In this document: piece after piece, positions 8,823 through 17,476 of the stretch
How the letters are laid out: each line of letters starts with the position of its first letter
Position numbering within the stretch: the stretch's first letter is position 1
Assembly: GCF_004345425.1 (NCBI RefSeq)
Contig: NZ_SLVP01000004.1
Coordinates: 186,001 to 250,000, forward strand
Direction: 5' to 3'
DNA from: Paenibacillus sp. BK033
GTDB taxonomy: Bacteria > Bacillota > Bacilli > Paenibacillales > Paenibacillaceae
Length of the DNA stretch: 64,000 bases
Notes under the pieces: generated by a model
Databases searched by the model: none
What the model was told of the DNA's origin: nothing
Seen by the model: only the letters and a program-made list of their open reading frames with translations
Program-made: the position numbers and the translations under genes

Positions 8823-9974
8823 ATGATGAAAAAACAAACCGACCGGCTGCTCGCCATCTGGTTTATCGTCACGATCTTTGTGCTGGCCTTGGCATTCCTC
8901 TTCTCGCCGGCAGGCAAGTTTTCCGAGCTGGAGAACCGTTATTTGCAATCGGCGCCCAAGCTGACGTGGGATAATCTGATCTCGAAGCGGTTTGCGGAGG
9001 AGGCGGAGACGTACGTGACGGATCATTTTCCGCTGCGCGGGCAGTGGGTATGGGTAAAGTCGCTTTCTGAGCAGCTGCGGCTGCAGCAGGAGAACAACGG
9101 AATCTATAAAGGGAAGGACGGCTATCTGTTCGAGAAGTTTGCGAAGCCGGATCCGGCGTTGCTTGCCCAATATACGGCCGCGGTGAAGGCTTTTGCCACC
9201 GCTAATCCGGGCGTTGACCTGACGTTTCTGTTGGCGCCAACCTCGATTGGCCTTTATCCGGACAAGCTTCCCTGGAAAGCGCCTCATGACGGGCAGGATC
9301 GGGTGAACGAAGCCGTAGGGGAGCAGCTTCAGGGGCTGGCTAATCTAACGTATATGAATGGGTTCAACGTTCTGAAGCCGCATGCCTCTGAAAATATTTT
9401 TTACCGGACCGACCATCACTGGACAACGCTAGGCGCTTATTACGCTTATGAGGCATATGCGAAGCAGATGGGGTGGACGCCGCATCCGCTGCCCTCCTAT
9501 ACGGTCAAGACGGTCAGCGATTCGTTCCTCGGCAGTTATCATACGCGCGGGCAGTTCAGCCTGGTGAAGCCGGACCTGCTGCAAGTATTCCTGCCGAATA
9601 AGCCGGTGGCGACGTCGATGTATGTAGCGGATACTGATACAACCACGAACAGCTTGTACGACGAGAGCTACCTCGCGAAAAAAGACAAATATTCGTATTT
9701 CCTCGGCGGCGTTCACGCGCTCTTGACGCTGACAAGCGACATTCCGCCGGGTGATGTGGATCTGGACAAGCTGCTTGTAATCAAGGATTCGTATGCCCAC
9801 AGCGTCCTGCCCTTCCTCGCGCAGCATGCGAAGGAGATCCATGTGATTGACATGCGTTATTACAACGGAAGCATCAGCCAATATATGAAAGACAATGGCA
9901 TCAGTCATGCGCTGTTGCTGTTTAACACAGCGACATTCGCCGAGAACAACGAGATTCTGAAGCTCGGCAAATAA
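8823..9974 (+). CDS. DHHW-family protein (AlgJ/AlgX-like, SGNH-hydrolase-like)
   Basis: An N-terminal membrane anchor (about residues 10-30) is followed by an extracytoplasmic SGNH-like domain. The naming motif D-H-H-W is at residues 197-200, with D-H-F-P-L-R-G-Q-W near residue 66 and K-D-S-Y-A-H-S near 320. The protein is presumed to complete acetyl transfer from the MBOAT partner to polysaccharide outside the cell. It starts 17 nt after the MBOAT stop with an AAGGGGGG-type site. Length 383 is normal. Confidence 0.9.
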   Translation: MMKKQTDRLLAIWFIVTIFVLALAFLFSPAGKFSELENRYLQSAPKLTWDNLISKRFAEEAETYVTDHFPLRGQWVWVKSLSEQLRLQQENNGIYKGKDGYLFEKFAKPDPALLAQYTAAVKAFATANPGVDLTFLLAPTSIGLYPDKLPWKAPHDGQDRVNEAVGEQLQGLANLTYMNGFNVLKPHASENIFYRTDHHWTTLGAYYAYEAYAKQMGWTPHPLPSYTVKTVSDSFLGSYHTRGQFSLVKPDLLQVFLPNKPVATSMYVADTDTTTNSLYDESYLAKKDKYSYFLGGVHALLTLTSDIPPGDVDLDKLLVIKDSYAHSVLPFLAQHAKEIHVIDMRYYNGSISQYMKDNGISHALLLFNTATFAENNEILKLGK

Positions 9975-10000
9975 TCGATATAACAAGGGAGAGTTCTTAC

Positions 10001-10807
10001 ATGAAAAAACGCGCCATTATTCTTCTTCTCGCGACTATGATTATGGGCGGCGTGCTCAGCGCCTGCGGCGGCAATAACAACAACAGCAGCAGCAATAATA
10101 CGGCAGCTTCGCCAACTCCTTCGGCTTCGGCTCCCGCGGAGGAAAGTCCGTCCGTAAGCCCGGATCCGCAGCCAAGCGAAGAGGCATCGGAGACGCCTGC
10201 CGAAAGTCCGTCGGCAAGCCCGGAGCCAGCGGCAAGCGCTTCACCCGCGCCAAGCAAGACGCCGGCGCCAACGAAGGAGCCTTCCGCCACGAAGGAGCCG
10301 TCGGCAAGCGCGAAGCCTTCCGAGCCCGCAAAGAAGCCGGCGCCGACCGCAAAGCCGTCCGCTACGCCAAAACCAACGCCAAAGCCAACCGTAAAGCCTA
10401 GCCCAAGCCCGTCTGCGGAGGCTGCCGCAAGTGGTATCGTCGATGCGATGCTGAAAGCGGTCGAGCAGCCTGCCCTGATCGCGATGACCGCCGATGACGT
10501 GAAGAACATGTATGGCATTGATGCCTCAATGCTTGCCGATTACTCCGGCCGCATGCCGCTTATGAACGTAAAGACAAACGAGATTGCCGTATTCAAGGTG
10601 AAGAAGGAGAAGGATATCGACGCCGTGAAGAAAGGCATGGTCAGCCGCGCCGAAGCGGTTCAGAAGCAGTTCGAATCGTATTTGCAGGACCAATACGAGA
10701 ACGCGAAGAACTACAAGATTGTCGTCGAGGGTAATTACGTGCTCTTCGTTATTTCGGAGAGCGCCGATGACCTGGTGAAAGCGTTCAAGGCCGCGGCGAA
10801 AAAGTGA
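10001..10807 (+). CDS. DUF4358 lipoprotein with Pro/Ser/Ala-rich linker
   Basis: Signal peptide with lipobox L-S-A-C (Cys22), then roughly 110 residues of low-complexity P-S-A-S/P-A-P-T-K linker, then a globular C-terminal domain (about 145-268) matching DUF4358: V-D-A-M-L-K-A-V-E near its start and G-N-Y-V-L-F-V-I-S near its end. DUF4358 proteins commonly accompany MBOAT/DHHW genes, as here. The linker would let the domain reach through the wall. Molecular role unknown. Confidence 0.85.
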   Translation: MKKRAIILLLATMIMGGVLSACGGNNNNSSSNNTAASPTPSASAPAEESPSVSPDPQPSEEASETPAESPSASPEPAASASPAPSKTPAPTKEPSATKEPSASAKPSEPAKKPAPTAKPSATPKPTPKPTVKPSPSPSAEAAASGIVDAMLKAVEQPALIAMTADDVKNMYGIDASMLADYSGRMPLMNVKTNEIAVFKVKKEKDIDAVKKGMVSRAEAVQKQFESYLQDQYENAKNYKIVVEGNYVLFVISESADDLVKAFKAAAKK

Positions 10808-10854
10808 GAGAATCTCGATCGAGACCTCTAGAAGATGGGCGGCCGCGAATTCTA

Positions 10855-10884
10855 TTGCGGTAACAAGCCCGGCAGCCGTATAAT
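10855..10884 (+). promoter_or_regulatory. Putative promoter of the 38-residue membrane protein
   Basis: TTGCGG (10855-10860), 18-nt spacer, perfect TATAAT (10879-10884). Transcription would start near 10891, just ahead of the hairpin at 10895. Confidence 0.5.
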
Positions 10885-10894
10885 TTGGCGCGTT

Positions 10895-10952
10895 GGATTC
10901 ATCCTATTTGGGTAACGGTTGGCGTAAGGAGGTTACCCAAATGAATGAATCC
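10895..10952 (+). promoter_or_regulatory. 5' hairpin with Shine-Dalgarno in loop and start codon in stem
   Basis: Two paired segments, GGATTCAT/ATGAATCC (10895-10902 with 10945-10952) and an 11-bp perfect stem ATTTGGGTAAC/GTTACCCAAAT (10906-10916 with 10932-10942), are separated by a 3x2 internal loop. The apical loop 10917-10931 holds most of the AAGGAG ribosome site, and the ATG (10941-10943) is in the stem. This layout would block initiation until the stem opens, for example an RNA thermometer, protein-binding site or growth-state switch. The trigger is unknown. Confidence 0.6.
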
Positions 10953-11057
10953 CTGTTCCATCTGTCTTATATCGTTCTGCTTGGCGTGCTGCTCGCGCTT
11001 GGTCTCGGTTGGATGGGATGGTTGATATACCATCGGAAGAAAAGGAAAGCCAGATAA
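10941..11057 (+). CDS. Small single-pass membrane protein, 38 residues
   Basis: ATG at 10941 follows a near-ideal TAAGGAGG (10925-10932) by 8 nt; the frame closes with TAA at 11055-11057. It encodes a short polar N-terminus (M-N-E-S-L-F-H), one hydrophobic helix of about 22 residues rich in L/G/V, and a basic tail H-R-K-K-R-K-A-R, so the C-terminus should be cytoplasmic. It has its own promoter, structured leader and terminator, so it looks like a genuine independent small gene. No family recognised. Confidence 0.7.
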   Translation: MNESLFHLSYIVLLGVLLALGLGWMGWLIYHRKKRKAR

Positions 11058-11099
11058 ACAAAAGCCATGGATTCCATTGCGGGAATTCATGGCTTTTTT
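11058..11099. terminator. Bidirectional terminator
   Basis: A 16-bp inverted repeat, AAAAGCCATGGATTCC pairing with GGAATTCATGGCTTTT (one G-U), has T-runs on both strands. It serves the 38-aa gene on the plus strand and the GntR gene on the minus strand. Confidence 0.85.
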
Positions 11100-11130
11100 C
11101 AAAGAATATAATCCATGCCGAAACGACTAT

Positions 11131-11781
11131 TTATTTCATCAAGCCATGGAGAATGAACTGCTCGTGCGTATCCGAGTATTGCGAAGCGACAGCGGCTTTA
11201 GCCACGGCGATATCGCCTCTCTTAAGGGCTTCGAGAATGCCGCGGTTCGTCTGAATGGAACGGCTTGGCTGGTATTGCGGGTATTTGATGCGGTAGGATA
11301 CGGTTGTGAACACGTAACGGCCGCGATACAGCTCTATAATTTGCAGCATGCTTTCGTTATGGATCGTCCCCAGGATGGTTTCGGTAAACTGCAAATTGCT
11401 ATTGTAGTAGCCGTAATAATCCTTTTGCTCCAAGGCGGATTGCTGCTGCTCGAGCAGCTGCTCCATGGTGGCGATATCGAACTTTAACTGCCGTTTGGCT
11501 GCTGCGTCCAGCACGAACAGCTGCATGGAGACAAGAACCTCGTACATTTCGCTGAATTCATGGACGGATACTTCCTTCACCATAACCCCCCGGCCCCGGA
11601 AGGAGCCTACGAGACCTTCACGCTCAAGCAGGGAAACAGCGGCGCGGACCGGCGTCCTGCTCATGCCGAGCAGGGCGGCAAGCTCGTTCTCCGACAGCAT
11701 CGAACCCGGCATATATTCAGCCCGCATAATCCGTTCCCGGATTTCGCGGTAAGCGATTGTTTCTAATGATGTTGAGGACAT
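11131..11781 (-). CDS. GntR-family regulator, FadR/FCD subgroup
   Basis: N-terminal winged helix (I-A-Y-R-E-I-R-E-R-I ... L-S-E-N-E-L-A-A-L-L-G-M-S-R-T-P-V-R-A-A) followed by an all-helical FCD ligand-binding domain to residue 216. Such regulators usually repress carbon-catabolic genes and respond to a small organic acid. An AAAGGAA site precedes the ATG. No obvious target gene is adjacent; the nearest are the small membrane gene and an SLH protein. Confidence 0.9.
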   Translation of the reverse strand: MSSTSLETIAYREIRERIMRAEYMPGSMLSENELAALLGMSRTPVRAAVSLLEREGLVGSFRGRGVMVKEVSVHEFSEMYEVLVSMQLFVLDAAAKRQLKFDIATMEQLLEQQQSALEQKDYYGYYNSNLQFTETILGTIHNESMLQIIELYRGRYVFTTVSYRIKYPQYQPSRSIQTNRGILEALKRGDIAVAKAAVASQYSDTHEQFILHGLMK

Positions 11782-11858
11782 GGCGGATGTTCCTTTATCT
11801 GTTTTTTAGACTAATAGTACCAAATAACCGGAAAGCAATGCTATAGGCAGGCCGAATG

Positions 11859-12668
11859 TCAGCCGATCGTGTCACCATCCACTACGACATCGATAAGGCG
11901 ATACCCCTCGCTGCCGCTCTTGATAATCAAATCCCCTTTAATATGCAAATTTCGCAAAGTAATATCGGGAGCCGCTATCGTAACGTCTCCGTACACCGTC
12001 TCGACGGCGGATTCAAGGCCATAAGTACCCGGGGCCGAGTAAGTCCGGTTCACGATGCCGGACTTCAGCAATCGGTCGATCATGCTGACAGCGCTTGCAC
12101 GAGTGACCGGTTCGGCAGGCCGGAAGGTGTCGTCCGGGTAGCCCTGCACGATTCCTTTTTCCGCCAGGTTCGCAACGGCTCCGCGGCTTGCTTCCTGAAT
12201 CCGATCATTGTCCTTGAACGGACTGTCCTGTTCTCTCGGAAGCTCCAGCTGAACAAGGGTTGCGAGCATAAGCGCCGCTTCCTCCCGGGTAATGATCTGC
12301 CCCGGTCTTATCTTGCCGTTGCCCCCCTCGGGTATGTAGCCTGCTTGAACAGCCTTGCCTATCTCGGTGTAAAACCAGTCGGACGTCCTGACGTCTTGAT
12401 AAAAGAAGGGCGCCGCGTCGCTCAATTCGAAAGCTCTGTTGATCATCGATACCATCTCCGCCCGGTTCACGGGCATCTCCGGTTTAATCGTCCCGTCCGG
12501 ATAGCCCTGCAGCCATCCGAGATCGAGCCATTCCTTCAAGGCCGGGGCGGCCCATGACTGCTCCGCTTCTTCGTACGCCGCCTGAGAGGCGGCATAGCCC
12601 GTTATTGCAAAGGTAAAGAGACAACCGATTAGCAGCGGCACAACGGCTTTCCATCGACTCATCAGCAT
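11859..12668 (-). CDS. SLH-domain surface protein with shortened C-terminal domain
   Basis: Signal peptide (about 1-26), then three SLH modules: L-G-W-L-Q-G-Y-P-D-G-T-I-K-P with V-N-R-A-E-M, Y-I-P-E-G-G-N-G-K-I-R-P with I-T-R-E-E-A, and G-I-V-Q-G-Y-P-D-D-T-F-R-P with V-T-R-A-S-A. These anchor proteins to pyruvylated secondary wall polymer. The last ~55 residues (Y-G-D-V-T-I-A-A-P-D-I-T-L-R-N-L-H-I-K-G-D-L) look like the first turns of a beta-helix region that is far longer in related Paenibacillus proteins. The protein stops abruptly after V-D-G-D-T-I-G, so it may be a truncated relic or a minimal anchor. Single-gene unit. Confidence 0.85.
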   Translation of the reverse strand: MLMSRWKAVVPLLIGCLFTFAITGYAASQAAYEEAEQSWAAPALKEWLDLGWLQGYPDGTIKPEMPVNRAEMVSMINRAFELSDAAPFFYQDVRTSDWFYTEIGKAVQAGYIPEGGNGKIRPGQIITREEAALMLATLVQLELPREQDSPFKDNDRIQEASRGAVANLAEKGIVQGYPDDTFRPAEPVTRASAVSMIDRLLKSGIVNRTYSAPGTYGLESAVETVYGDVTIAAPDITLRNLHIKGDLIIKSGSEGYRLIDVVVDGDTIG

Positions 12669-12802
12669 CGCATCCCTTCAAAATGTAATGTAGTCCTCTA
12701 TTAAAGTGTACAAGATGGCGAATGCAATAGCTGTCGAATGGAAGTGGAAGCCGCAGGAAACAATAGGGGCACAATGAATGACAGATAAAGGATGGATCCG
12801 AA

Positions 12803-14986
12803 TTGGCTAATCCGTTTCGAGTGTTTAAGAAGGACCTGGGTTATTTTCTGAAAAACAGGATGCTTATCATTACGTTTCTTGGCGTATCAATCGTGCCGAT
12901 GCTGTACGGAGGATTCCTGATCAAGGGGAACTGGGATCCTTACGGGAAGCTTCAGGATCTGCCGGTGGCCGTTGTCAATCTCGATAAAGGCGCGGAATAT
13001 CAAGGGAAAGCGATGAATGTCGGCGAGGATTTCGTAAAGGAGCTGAAGGAGAACGAAACCTTCGACTGGCGGTTCGTCAGCGAGCAGGCCGCCCGCGAGG
13101 GGATGGTCAGCAACCGGTATTACGCGACGATTACGATTCCGGAGAATTTCTCCGGGAATGCGTCCTCCTTAACAAGCGAATCGCCGCAGAAGGCGGATAT
13201 AATCTTCGAATCCAACAGCTTTTATAACTTTATATCCGGGCAGATCAGCGAAAATGCGACAAAGGAGCTGCGAAACAAGCTGTCGCAAAATCTGACTGAG
13301 GCGTATTCGAGAAGCATGCTTTCTCAATTCTCGGAGCTCTCGAGCGGTTTATCCCGGCTGGCAGCCGGGGCTTCCGATCTGCATGATGGCGCGGTGCAGC
13401 TAAAGAATGGCGCGGGGACGCTAAGCAGCAAGCTGCAGGAGCTGTCAGGCGGTGCGGCCAAGCTTCGCGCCAGTGTCGGCCAGCTGGAAAGCGGGGCATC
13501 GGAGCTGAATGCGGGGCTGTCGAAGCTGAGTAGCAGCGCAGGAACGTTATCATCCGGGGCGTCGCAGCTGGGTGCGGCGGCAACGCAGCTGAAGCAGGGC
13601 GCGGATAAGCTGGCGGATGGATCGGGGCAGCTGAAGGACGGCATTCAGTCCGCCAAGAGTGGGGCGGATGATCTGTACGCCGGTCTGCAGCAGTCCGCGG
13701 CCGGAAGCAAGCAGCTGGAGACGGGGCTGACCGCATCGGCCGCCGCCAGCGATGCGCTGGCAGACGGCAGTGCACAGATAGCCGCTGGCCTCAAGCAGCT
13801 GGCGGACGGCAATGCCGAGCTGGCTGCCGATCCTGCGGTGCAGAAGCTGCTTGCGGCAAGCCAAGCGGCAGCTGACGGTGCGAAGGAACTGAGCAAGGGC
13901 CAGCAGAAGCTGCTAACGGGCAGCCGCACCTTGAATGCCGGGCAGCAGAAGCTGCTTGCCGGCGGCAAGCAGCTAAGCGCCGGCCAGAGCAAGCTGCTGC
14001 AAAGCGCCTCGCAGCTGGCGACGGCGCAGGATCAGCTGCGAGACGGCTTATCGCAAATGGCTGCCCGGTTCCCGGCCTTTGTATCGGGCAGCAAGCAGCT
14101 TGGACAAGGCGCGGCGCAGCTGGCGCAAGGATCGGAGAAGCTGAAGTCCGGCATCTCGCAGTTTGAAGCCGGCGGCGCGTCGCTTGCAAGCGGCGCTTCG
14201 CAGCTGGCAGCCGGGGCGGGCGAGCTGAAGACCGGTGCCGATAAGCTTGCAAGCGGCTCGCAGCAGCTGGCGGATAATCTGGCGAGCGCTGCCGAGCAGA
14301 CGGCCAGTCTCAAGGCGGACGAGAAGACGATCCAGATGATTGCCGAGCCGGTTACGATTGTGGCGAATGACGACCGCAAGGTGAGGCTGTACGCGAACGG
14401 GATTGCCCCTTATTTTCTGTCGATGGCCTTATTCGCGGGCTCGCTTGTTTTTACGACGATGTTCTCGGCCAGGCAATCCGCGGCGGAAGAAGCGGACGGA
14501 CTACCGCTGTTCCTGAGCAAGCTGCTCACCTTCGGCATCATGAGCCTGGCCCAGTCGCTTATTCTTAGCACCGTGATTTTGTATGTGCTGGGGTTAAAGG
14601 TAGAGAGCGTGCCGCTGTTCTATCTGTACACCGTCCTAACCGGCTTTACCTTTATGTTCACCGTTCAGGCGTTTGTTACCTGGCTTGATAATCCCGGGCG
14701 GTTCGTCGTGCTGCTGCTTATGATCTTCCAGCTTGTCTCCAGCGCGGGCACGTTCCCTTACGAGCTGCTGCCGGGCTGGGCGCAGGCGATGAACCCGTGG
14801 CTTCCGATGACCTACAGCATCCGAGGCTACAGGGATGTGATCTCGAGCGGCGATTTTGCTCATATGTGGCAGCAAGCCGGGCGGCTCGCCTACTACATTG
14901 TTATTTTCGTCATGCTGACCTGCCTGTACTTTGCCCTGACGAAGAAAAAAGAACGTGACGAGCAGCTGATGCCGGTGAAGATCTAA
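12803..14986 (+). CDS. YhgE/Pip-family membrane protein (ABC-2 exporter-like)
   Basis: 727 residues from TTG at 12803 after AAAGGATGG. One N-terminal membrane helix, a large extracytoplasmic region whose centre (about 180-500) is a long series of L-x-x-G-A-x-x-L-x-x-G heptad-like coiled-coil repeats, then five to six C-terminal helices of ABC-2 membrane type. This is the domain order of YhgE/Pip proteins (phage infection protein in Lactococcus, EsaA-like in type VII secretion loci). No type VII genes are nearby, so a role in export of cell-envelope material is only a guess. Strong terminator follows. Confidence 0.9.
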   Translation: MANPFRVFKKDLGYFLKNRMLIITFLGVSIVPMLYGGFLIKGNWDPYGKLQDLPVAVVNLDKGAEYQGKAMNVGEDFVKELKENETFDWRFVSEQAAREGMVSNRYYATITIPENFSGNASSLTSESPQKADIIFESNSFYNFISGQISENATKELRNKLSQNLTEAYSRSMLSQFSELSSGLSRLAAGASDLHDGAVQLKNGAGTLSSKLQELSGGAAKLRASVGQLESGASELNAGLSKLSSSAGTLSSGASQLGAAATQLKQGADKLADGSGQLKDGIQSAKSGADDLYAGLQQSAAGSKQLETGLTASAAASDALADGSAQIAAGLKQLADGNAELAADPAVQKLLAASQAAADGAKELSKGQQKLLTGSRTLNAGQQKLLAGGKQLSAGQSKLLQSASQLATAQDQLRDGLSQMAARFPAFVSGSKQLGQGAAQLAQGSEKLKSGISQFEAGGASLASGASQLAAGAGELKTGADKLASGSQQLADNLASAAEQTASLKADEKTIQMIAEPVTIVANDDRKVRLYANGIAPYFLSMALFAGSLVFTTMFSARQSAAEEADGLPLFLSKLLTFGIMSLAQSLILSTVILYVLGLKVESVPLFYLYTVLTGFTFMFTVQAFVTWLDNPGRFVVLLLMIFQLVSSAGTFPYELLPGWAQAMNPWLPMTYSIRGYRDVISSGDFAHMWQQAGRLAYYIVIFVMLTCLYFALTKKKERDEQLMPVKI

Positions 14987-15000
14987 GTGAAGATGCAAAA

Positions 15001-15038
15001 GCAAGCTGCCGGTCCCCGAAGGGCCGGCAGCTTGTTTC
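15001..15038 (+). terminator. Terminator of the YhgE/Pip gene
   Basis: An 11-bp GC-rich stem CAAGCTGCCGG/CCGGCAGCTTG (15002-15012 with 15024-15034) followed by TTT. Confidence 0.85.
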
Positions 15039-15125
15039 TGCGGGCTAATAACAAAACTTTGTTTTAAAATGGTAAAATAGCAGAAGGTTAAAAGTAATTA
15101 TTTTTTAAGATGGGGAATGGTAACG

Positions 15126-15422
15126 ATGAGCCTGAAAGCAACGGTATGGCAGGGCGCATTGCTCGGGGTGATCCTTGCAGCGATTCTTGTTTTGACGAAC
15201 AATAGACTTGTAAGAGGCCTGTTTCGAACGGATAGTCATTACGACGATTTCCAGTACCGCGACTCGGTTTTTATCGTCTATCGCGGACCCTTTCAGGACT
15301 TTCCGTGGCTGGCGGCCGCCTTCTGGTTCGCGCTAATATTAATCGCTTCTATTATAGCGCTTACAATTTTTAAAAAGCTCTGGTTTGCCTTGCGACAAAG
15401 GAGCTTGGCCTCCAATAGGTAG
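15126..15422 (+). CDS. Small membrane protein of unknown function
   Basis: About 98 residues with two hydrophobic helices: one near the N-terminus (W-Q-G-A-L-L-G-V-I-L-A-A-I-L-V-L) and one near residues 65-85 (F-W-F-A-L-I-L-I-A-S-I-I-A-L), separated by a polar loop rich in D and Y and ending in a basic tail. ATG at 15126 has better spacing from GGGG than the in-frame ATG at 15117. Not recognised. Monocistronic, between a terminator and the aldolase leader. Confidence 0.65.
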   Translation: MSLKATVWQGALLGVILAAILVLTNNRLVRGLFRTDSHYDDFQYRDSVFIVYRGPFQDFPWLAAAFWFALILIASIIALTIFKKLWFALRQRSLASNR

Positions 15423-15586
15423 TCTTATGCCGAATTTTGTGATAACATATTGACTTAAAGAGAACGTGAACGAGTACATACGCCCATTCCGTTCGGGCCG
15501 ATAGATCTGCCGGTTGGAACCGCATAACAGCAGTTGAATTGGGTATGATTGAAAGGTCTAGTCATTTATCTGAGGAGGATTTAACA

Positions 15587-16444
15587 ATGGCATTGGAATC
15601 AATGAAAGACATGCTGAACAAAGCTTTGCAAGGCGGTTACGCTGTTGGTCAATTCAACATCAATAACCTCGAATGGACGCAAGCGATCCTTGACGCTGCT
15701 CAAACAGAGCAATCCCCGGTAATCCTGGGCGTATCTGAAGGCGCAGCTCGTTATATGGGCGGCTTCAAAGTAGTAACAAACATCGTTAAAGCCCTGATCG
15801 AAGAAATGAAAATCACGGTTCCTGTTGCCATCCACCTGGACCATGGTTCCAGCGTTGACAAATGTAAAGCAGCGATCGATGCTGGCTTCACATCCGTTAT
15901 GATCGACGCTTCGCACGATCCGTTCGAAGAGAACGTTCGCATCACTAGCGAAGTGGTTGCTTACGCTCACGAGCGCGGCATTTCCGTTGAAGCTGAGCTG
16001 GGTACAGTTGGCGGCCAAGAAGACGACGTAGTCGCTGAAGGCGTTATCTACGCTGACCCTAAAGAGTGCAAAGAGCTTGTTGAACGCACGGGCATCGACT
16101 GCCTGGCGCCAGCTCTTGGTTCCGTTCACGGCCCTTACAAAGGCGAGCCTAAACTGGGCTTTGCCGAAATGGAAGAAATCTGCCAAACAATCAAGCTTCC
16201 GCTTGTATTGCATGGCGGTACGGGTATCCCTACGGAGCATATCCAAAAAGCGATTGCTCGTGGTACGGCAAAAATCAACGTGAACACAGAGAACCAAATC
16301 GCGTTCACTAAGGTTGCCCGCGAGATCCTGACTAAAGACTCCGACGTATACGATCCGCGTAAATTCCTGGCTCCAGGCCGCGAAGCGATCAAACAAACGG
16401 TTATCGGCAAAATCCGCGAGTTCGGTTCCTCGAACAAAGCGTAA
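15587..16444 (+). CDS. fbaA: Class II fructose-1,6-bisphosphate aldolase
   Basis: Zinc-dependent glycolytic and gluconeogenic aldolase, reversible cleavage of fructose-1,6-bisphosphate to DHAP and glyceraldehyde-3-phosphate. Family segments are present: [10 protein letters not shown] near the N-terminus, H-L-D-H-G with metal-ligand histidine, [14 protein letters not shown], and [10 protein letters not shown]. From ATG 15587 the protein is 285 residues, the normal length; it has an ideal AGGAGG site, so the in-frame ATG at 15539 is not used. Codon use is visibly more biased than the neighbours, fitting high expression. About 160 nt of leader precede it. Confidence 0.97.
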   Translation: MALESMKDMLNKALQGGYAVGQFNINNLEWTQAILDAAQTEQSPVILGVSEGAARYMGGFKVVTNIVKALIEEMKITVPVAIHLDHGSSVDKCKAAIDAGFTSVMIDASHDPFEENVRITSEVVAYAHERGISVEAELGTVGGQEDDVVAEGVIYADPKECKELVERTGIDCLAPALGSVHGPYKGEPKLGFAEMEEICQTIKLPLVLHGGTGIPTEHIQKAIARGTAKINVNTENQIAFTKVAREILTKDSDVYDPRKFLAPGREAIKQTVIGKIREFGSSNKA

Positions 16445-16453
16445 GAATGATAT

Positions 16454-16499
16454 AAAAGGGCTGAACGGCTGCCACTTGCGGCTGTTCAGCCTTTTTTTT
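16454..16499 (+). terminator. Terminator of fbaA
   Basis: Stem GGCTGAAC.. with ..GTTCAGCC (16459-16472 with 16478-16491), followed by eight T residues. Confidence 0.93.
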
Positions 16500-16554
16500 G
16501 TGTGGTTGAAGTGACGCGTGCTCCGCTATAATAGAGTCAAATCATAGGGACTGG

Positions 16555-17301
16555 GTGATTCAAGTGACCAAGACAGCAGCAGAAGGCAACAAGTTAATGA
16601 AAACGCATACGGTGAATACGGCCGTTATTCCGGCGACAAAGCTGGAGGAGGACAGCTACGACTGGTGGGAGCGGCATGAGCAGGTGCTGCGGATCAAGCA
16701 TGAGATTAATCCGGAAATCGTCCTGATCGGGGATTCGATTACGCATTTCTGGGGAGGGCTCCCGGTCTCTTCAAGCCGGCATGGAACGGGACAAGCCTGG
16801 GAGTCCGTGTTTGCAGGCCGCCGGGTTCTGAACCTTGGCTTCGGGTGGGATCGGACGCAAAACGTATTGTGGCGTCTGGACAACGGGCAGTTCGAAGGGC
16901 TCTCTCCGGAGTGGGTGGTTATTAATATCGGCACGAATAATACAAGCGATACCGAAAACGCCCGTTCCAGCACGGCCGAGGAGGTCCGCGACGGTGTGCG
17001 CGCGGTTGTTGAACGCGTTCGCCAGCATGCCCCTTCCGCGAAGATTATTCTCATGGCGGTATTCCCGCGCGAGGAGTCTCCGGAGGATCCGCGCCGCAAG
17101 CTGATTGGCCGGATGAACGAGCTGTACGCGGAGCTTGCCGCTGAATTGGGACTGATCTTCCTCGATATCGGGCCGTCGATGCTGGCCGAAGACGGAACGC
17201 TGCCGCGCGAGATTGCTTTCGATACTTGCCACCTGACGGAGCAGGGCTACCAGCTGTGGGCGGATGCGCTGAGCAAGATTATCGGGAAGAAATCGAATTA
17301 G
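16555..17301 (+). CDS. SGNH/GDSL-type esterase (PAF-acetylhydrolase-like)
   Basis: Cytoplasmic SGNH hydrolase: block I G-D-S-I-T (nucleophile Ser near 63), block II glycine in N-L-G-F-G-W-D, block III G-T-N-N, block V D-T-C-H-L-T with the catalytic Asp-His pair. No signal peptide. Resembles the PAF-AH beta/gamma and sialate or sugar O-acetylesterase group; substrate unknown. Start is uncertain between GTG 16555, GTG 16564 and ATG 16597. A TATAAT lies at 16527-16532. Confidence 0.87.
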   Translation: MIQVTKTAAEGNKLMKTHTVNTAVIPATKLEEDSYDWWERHEQVLRIKHEINPEIVLIGDSITHFWGGLPVSSSRHGTGQAWESVFAGRRVLNLGFGWDRTQNVLWRLDNGQFEGLSPEWVVINIGTNNTSDTENARSSTAEEVRDGVRAVVERVRQHAPSAKIILMAVFPREESPEDPRRKLIGRMNELYAELAAELGLIFLDIGPSMLAEDGTLPREIAFDTCHLTEQGYQLWADALSKIIGKKSN

Positions 17302-17382
17302 AGCAGAGGTTGCCGTCCGGTCATGAGGGCGGCAAATTCTTTATGTAGCGTTGCGAGCTTGGAGGGACGCCGGACCGCTATC

Positions 17383-17398
17383 GTGACAAAAACGTCAC
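17383..17398 (+). promoter_or_regulatory. Inverted repeat, candidate BceR-type box
   Basis: GTGAC-AAAAAC-GTCAC, readable as TGACA-N4-CGTCA, lies about 43 bp upstream of a TATATT -10 element (17442-17447) that lacks a good -35. Known BceR-type boxes have the same 5-4-5 form (TNACA-N4-TGTAA), so this is a plausible site for the regulator encoded at 21241-21912. Confidence 0.5.
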
Positions 17399-17476
17399 CT
17401 GGAACGATCTTACTTCGATGGATGCCTCTCTCCGATCTGTCTATATTAAAGATAGAAAGAGGAGAGGGGCTTTGAG

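Noticed and set aside
13245..14379. Several antisense Ala/Pro/Ser-rich frames and apparent short tandem repeats, at first CRISPR-like
   Set aside because: They reflect the heptad-like coiled-coil repeats of the YhgE/Pip protein. Repeat unit and spacing are not constant, and there are no spacers or cas genes.
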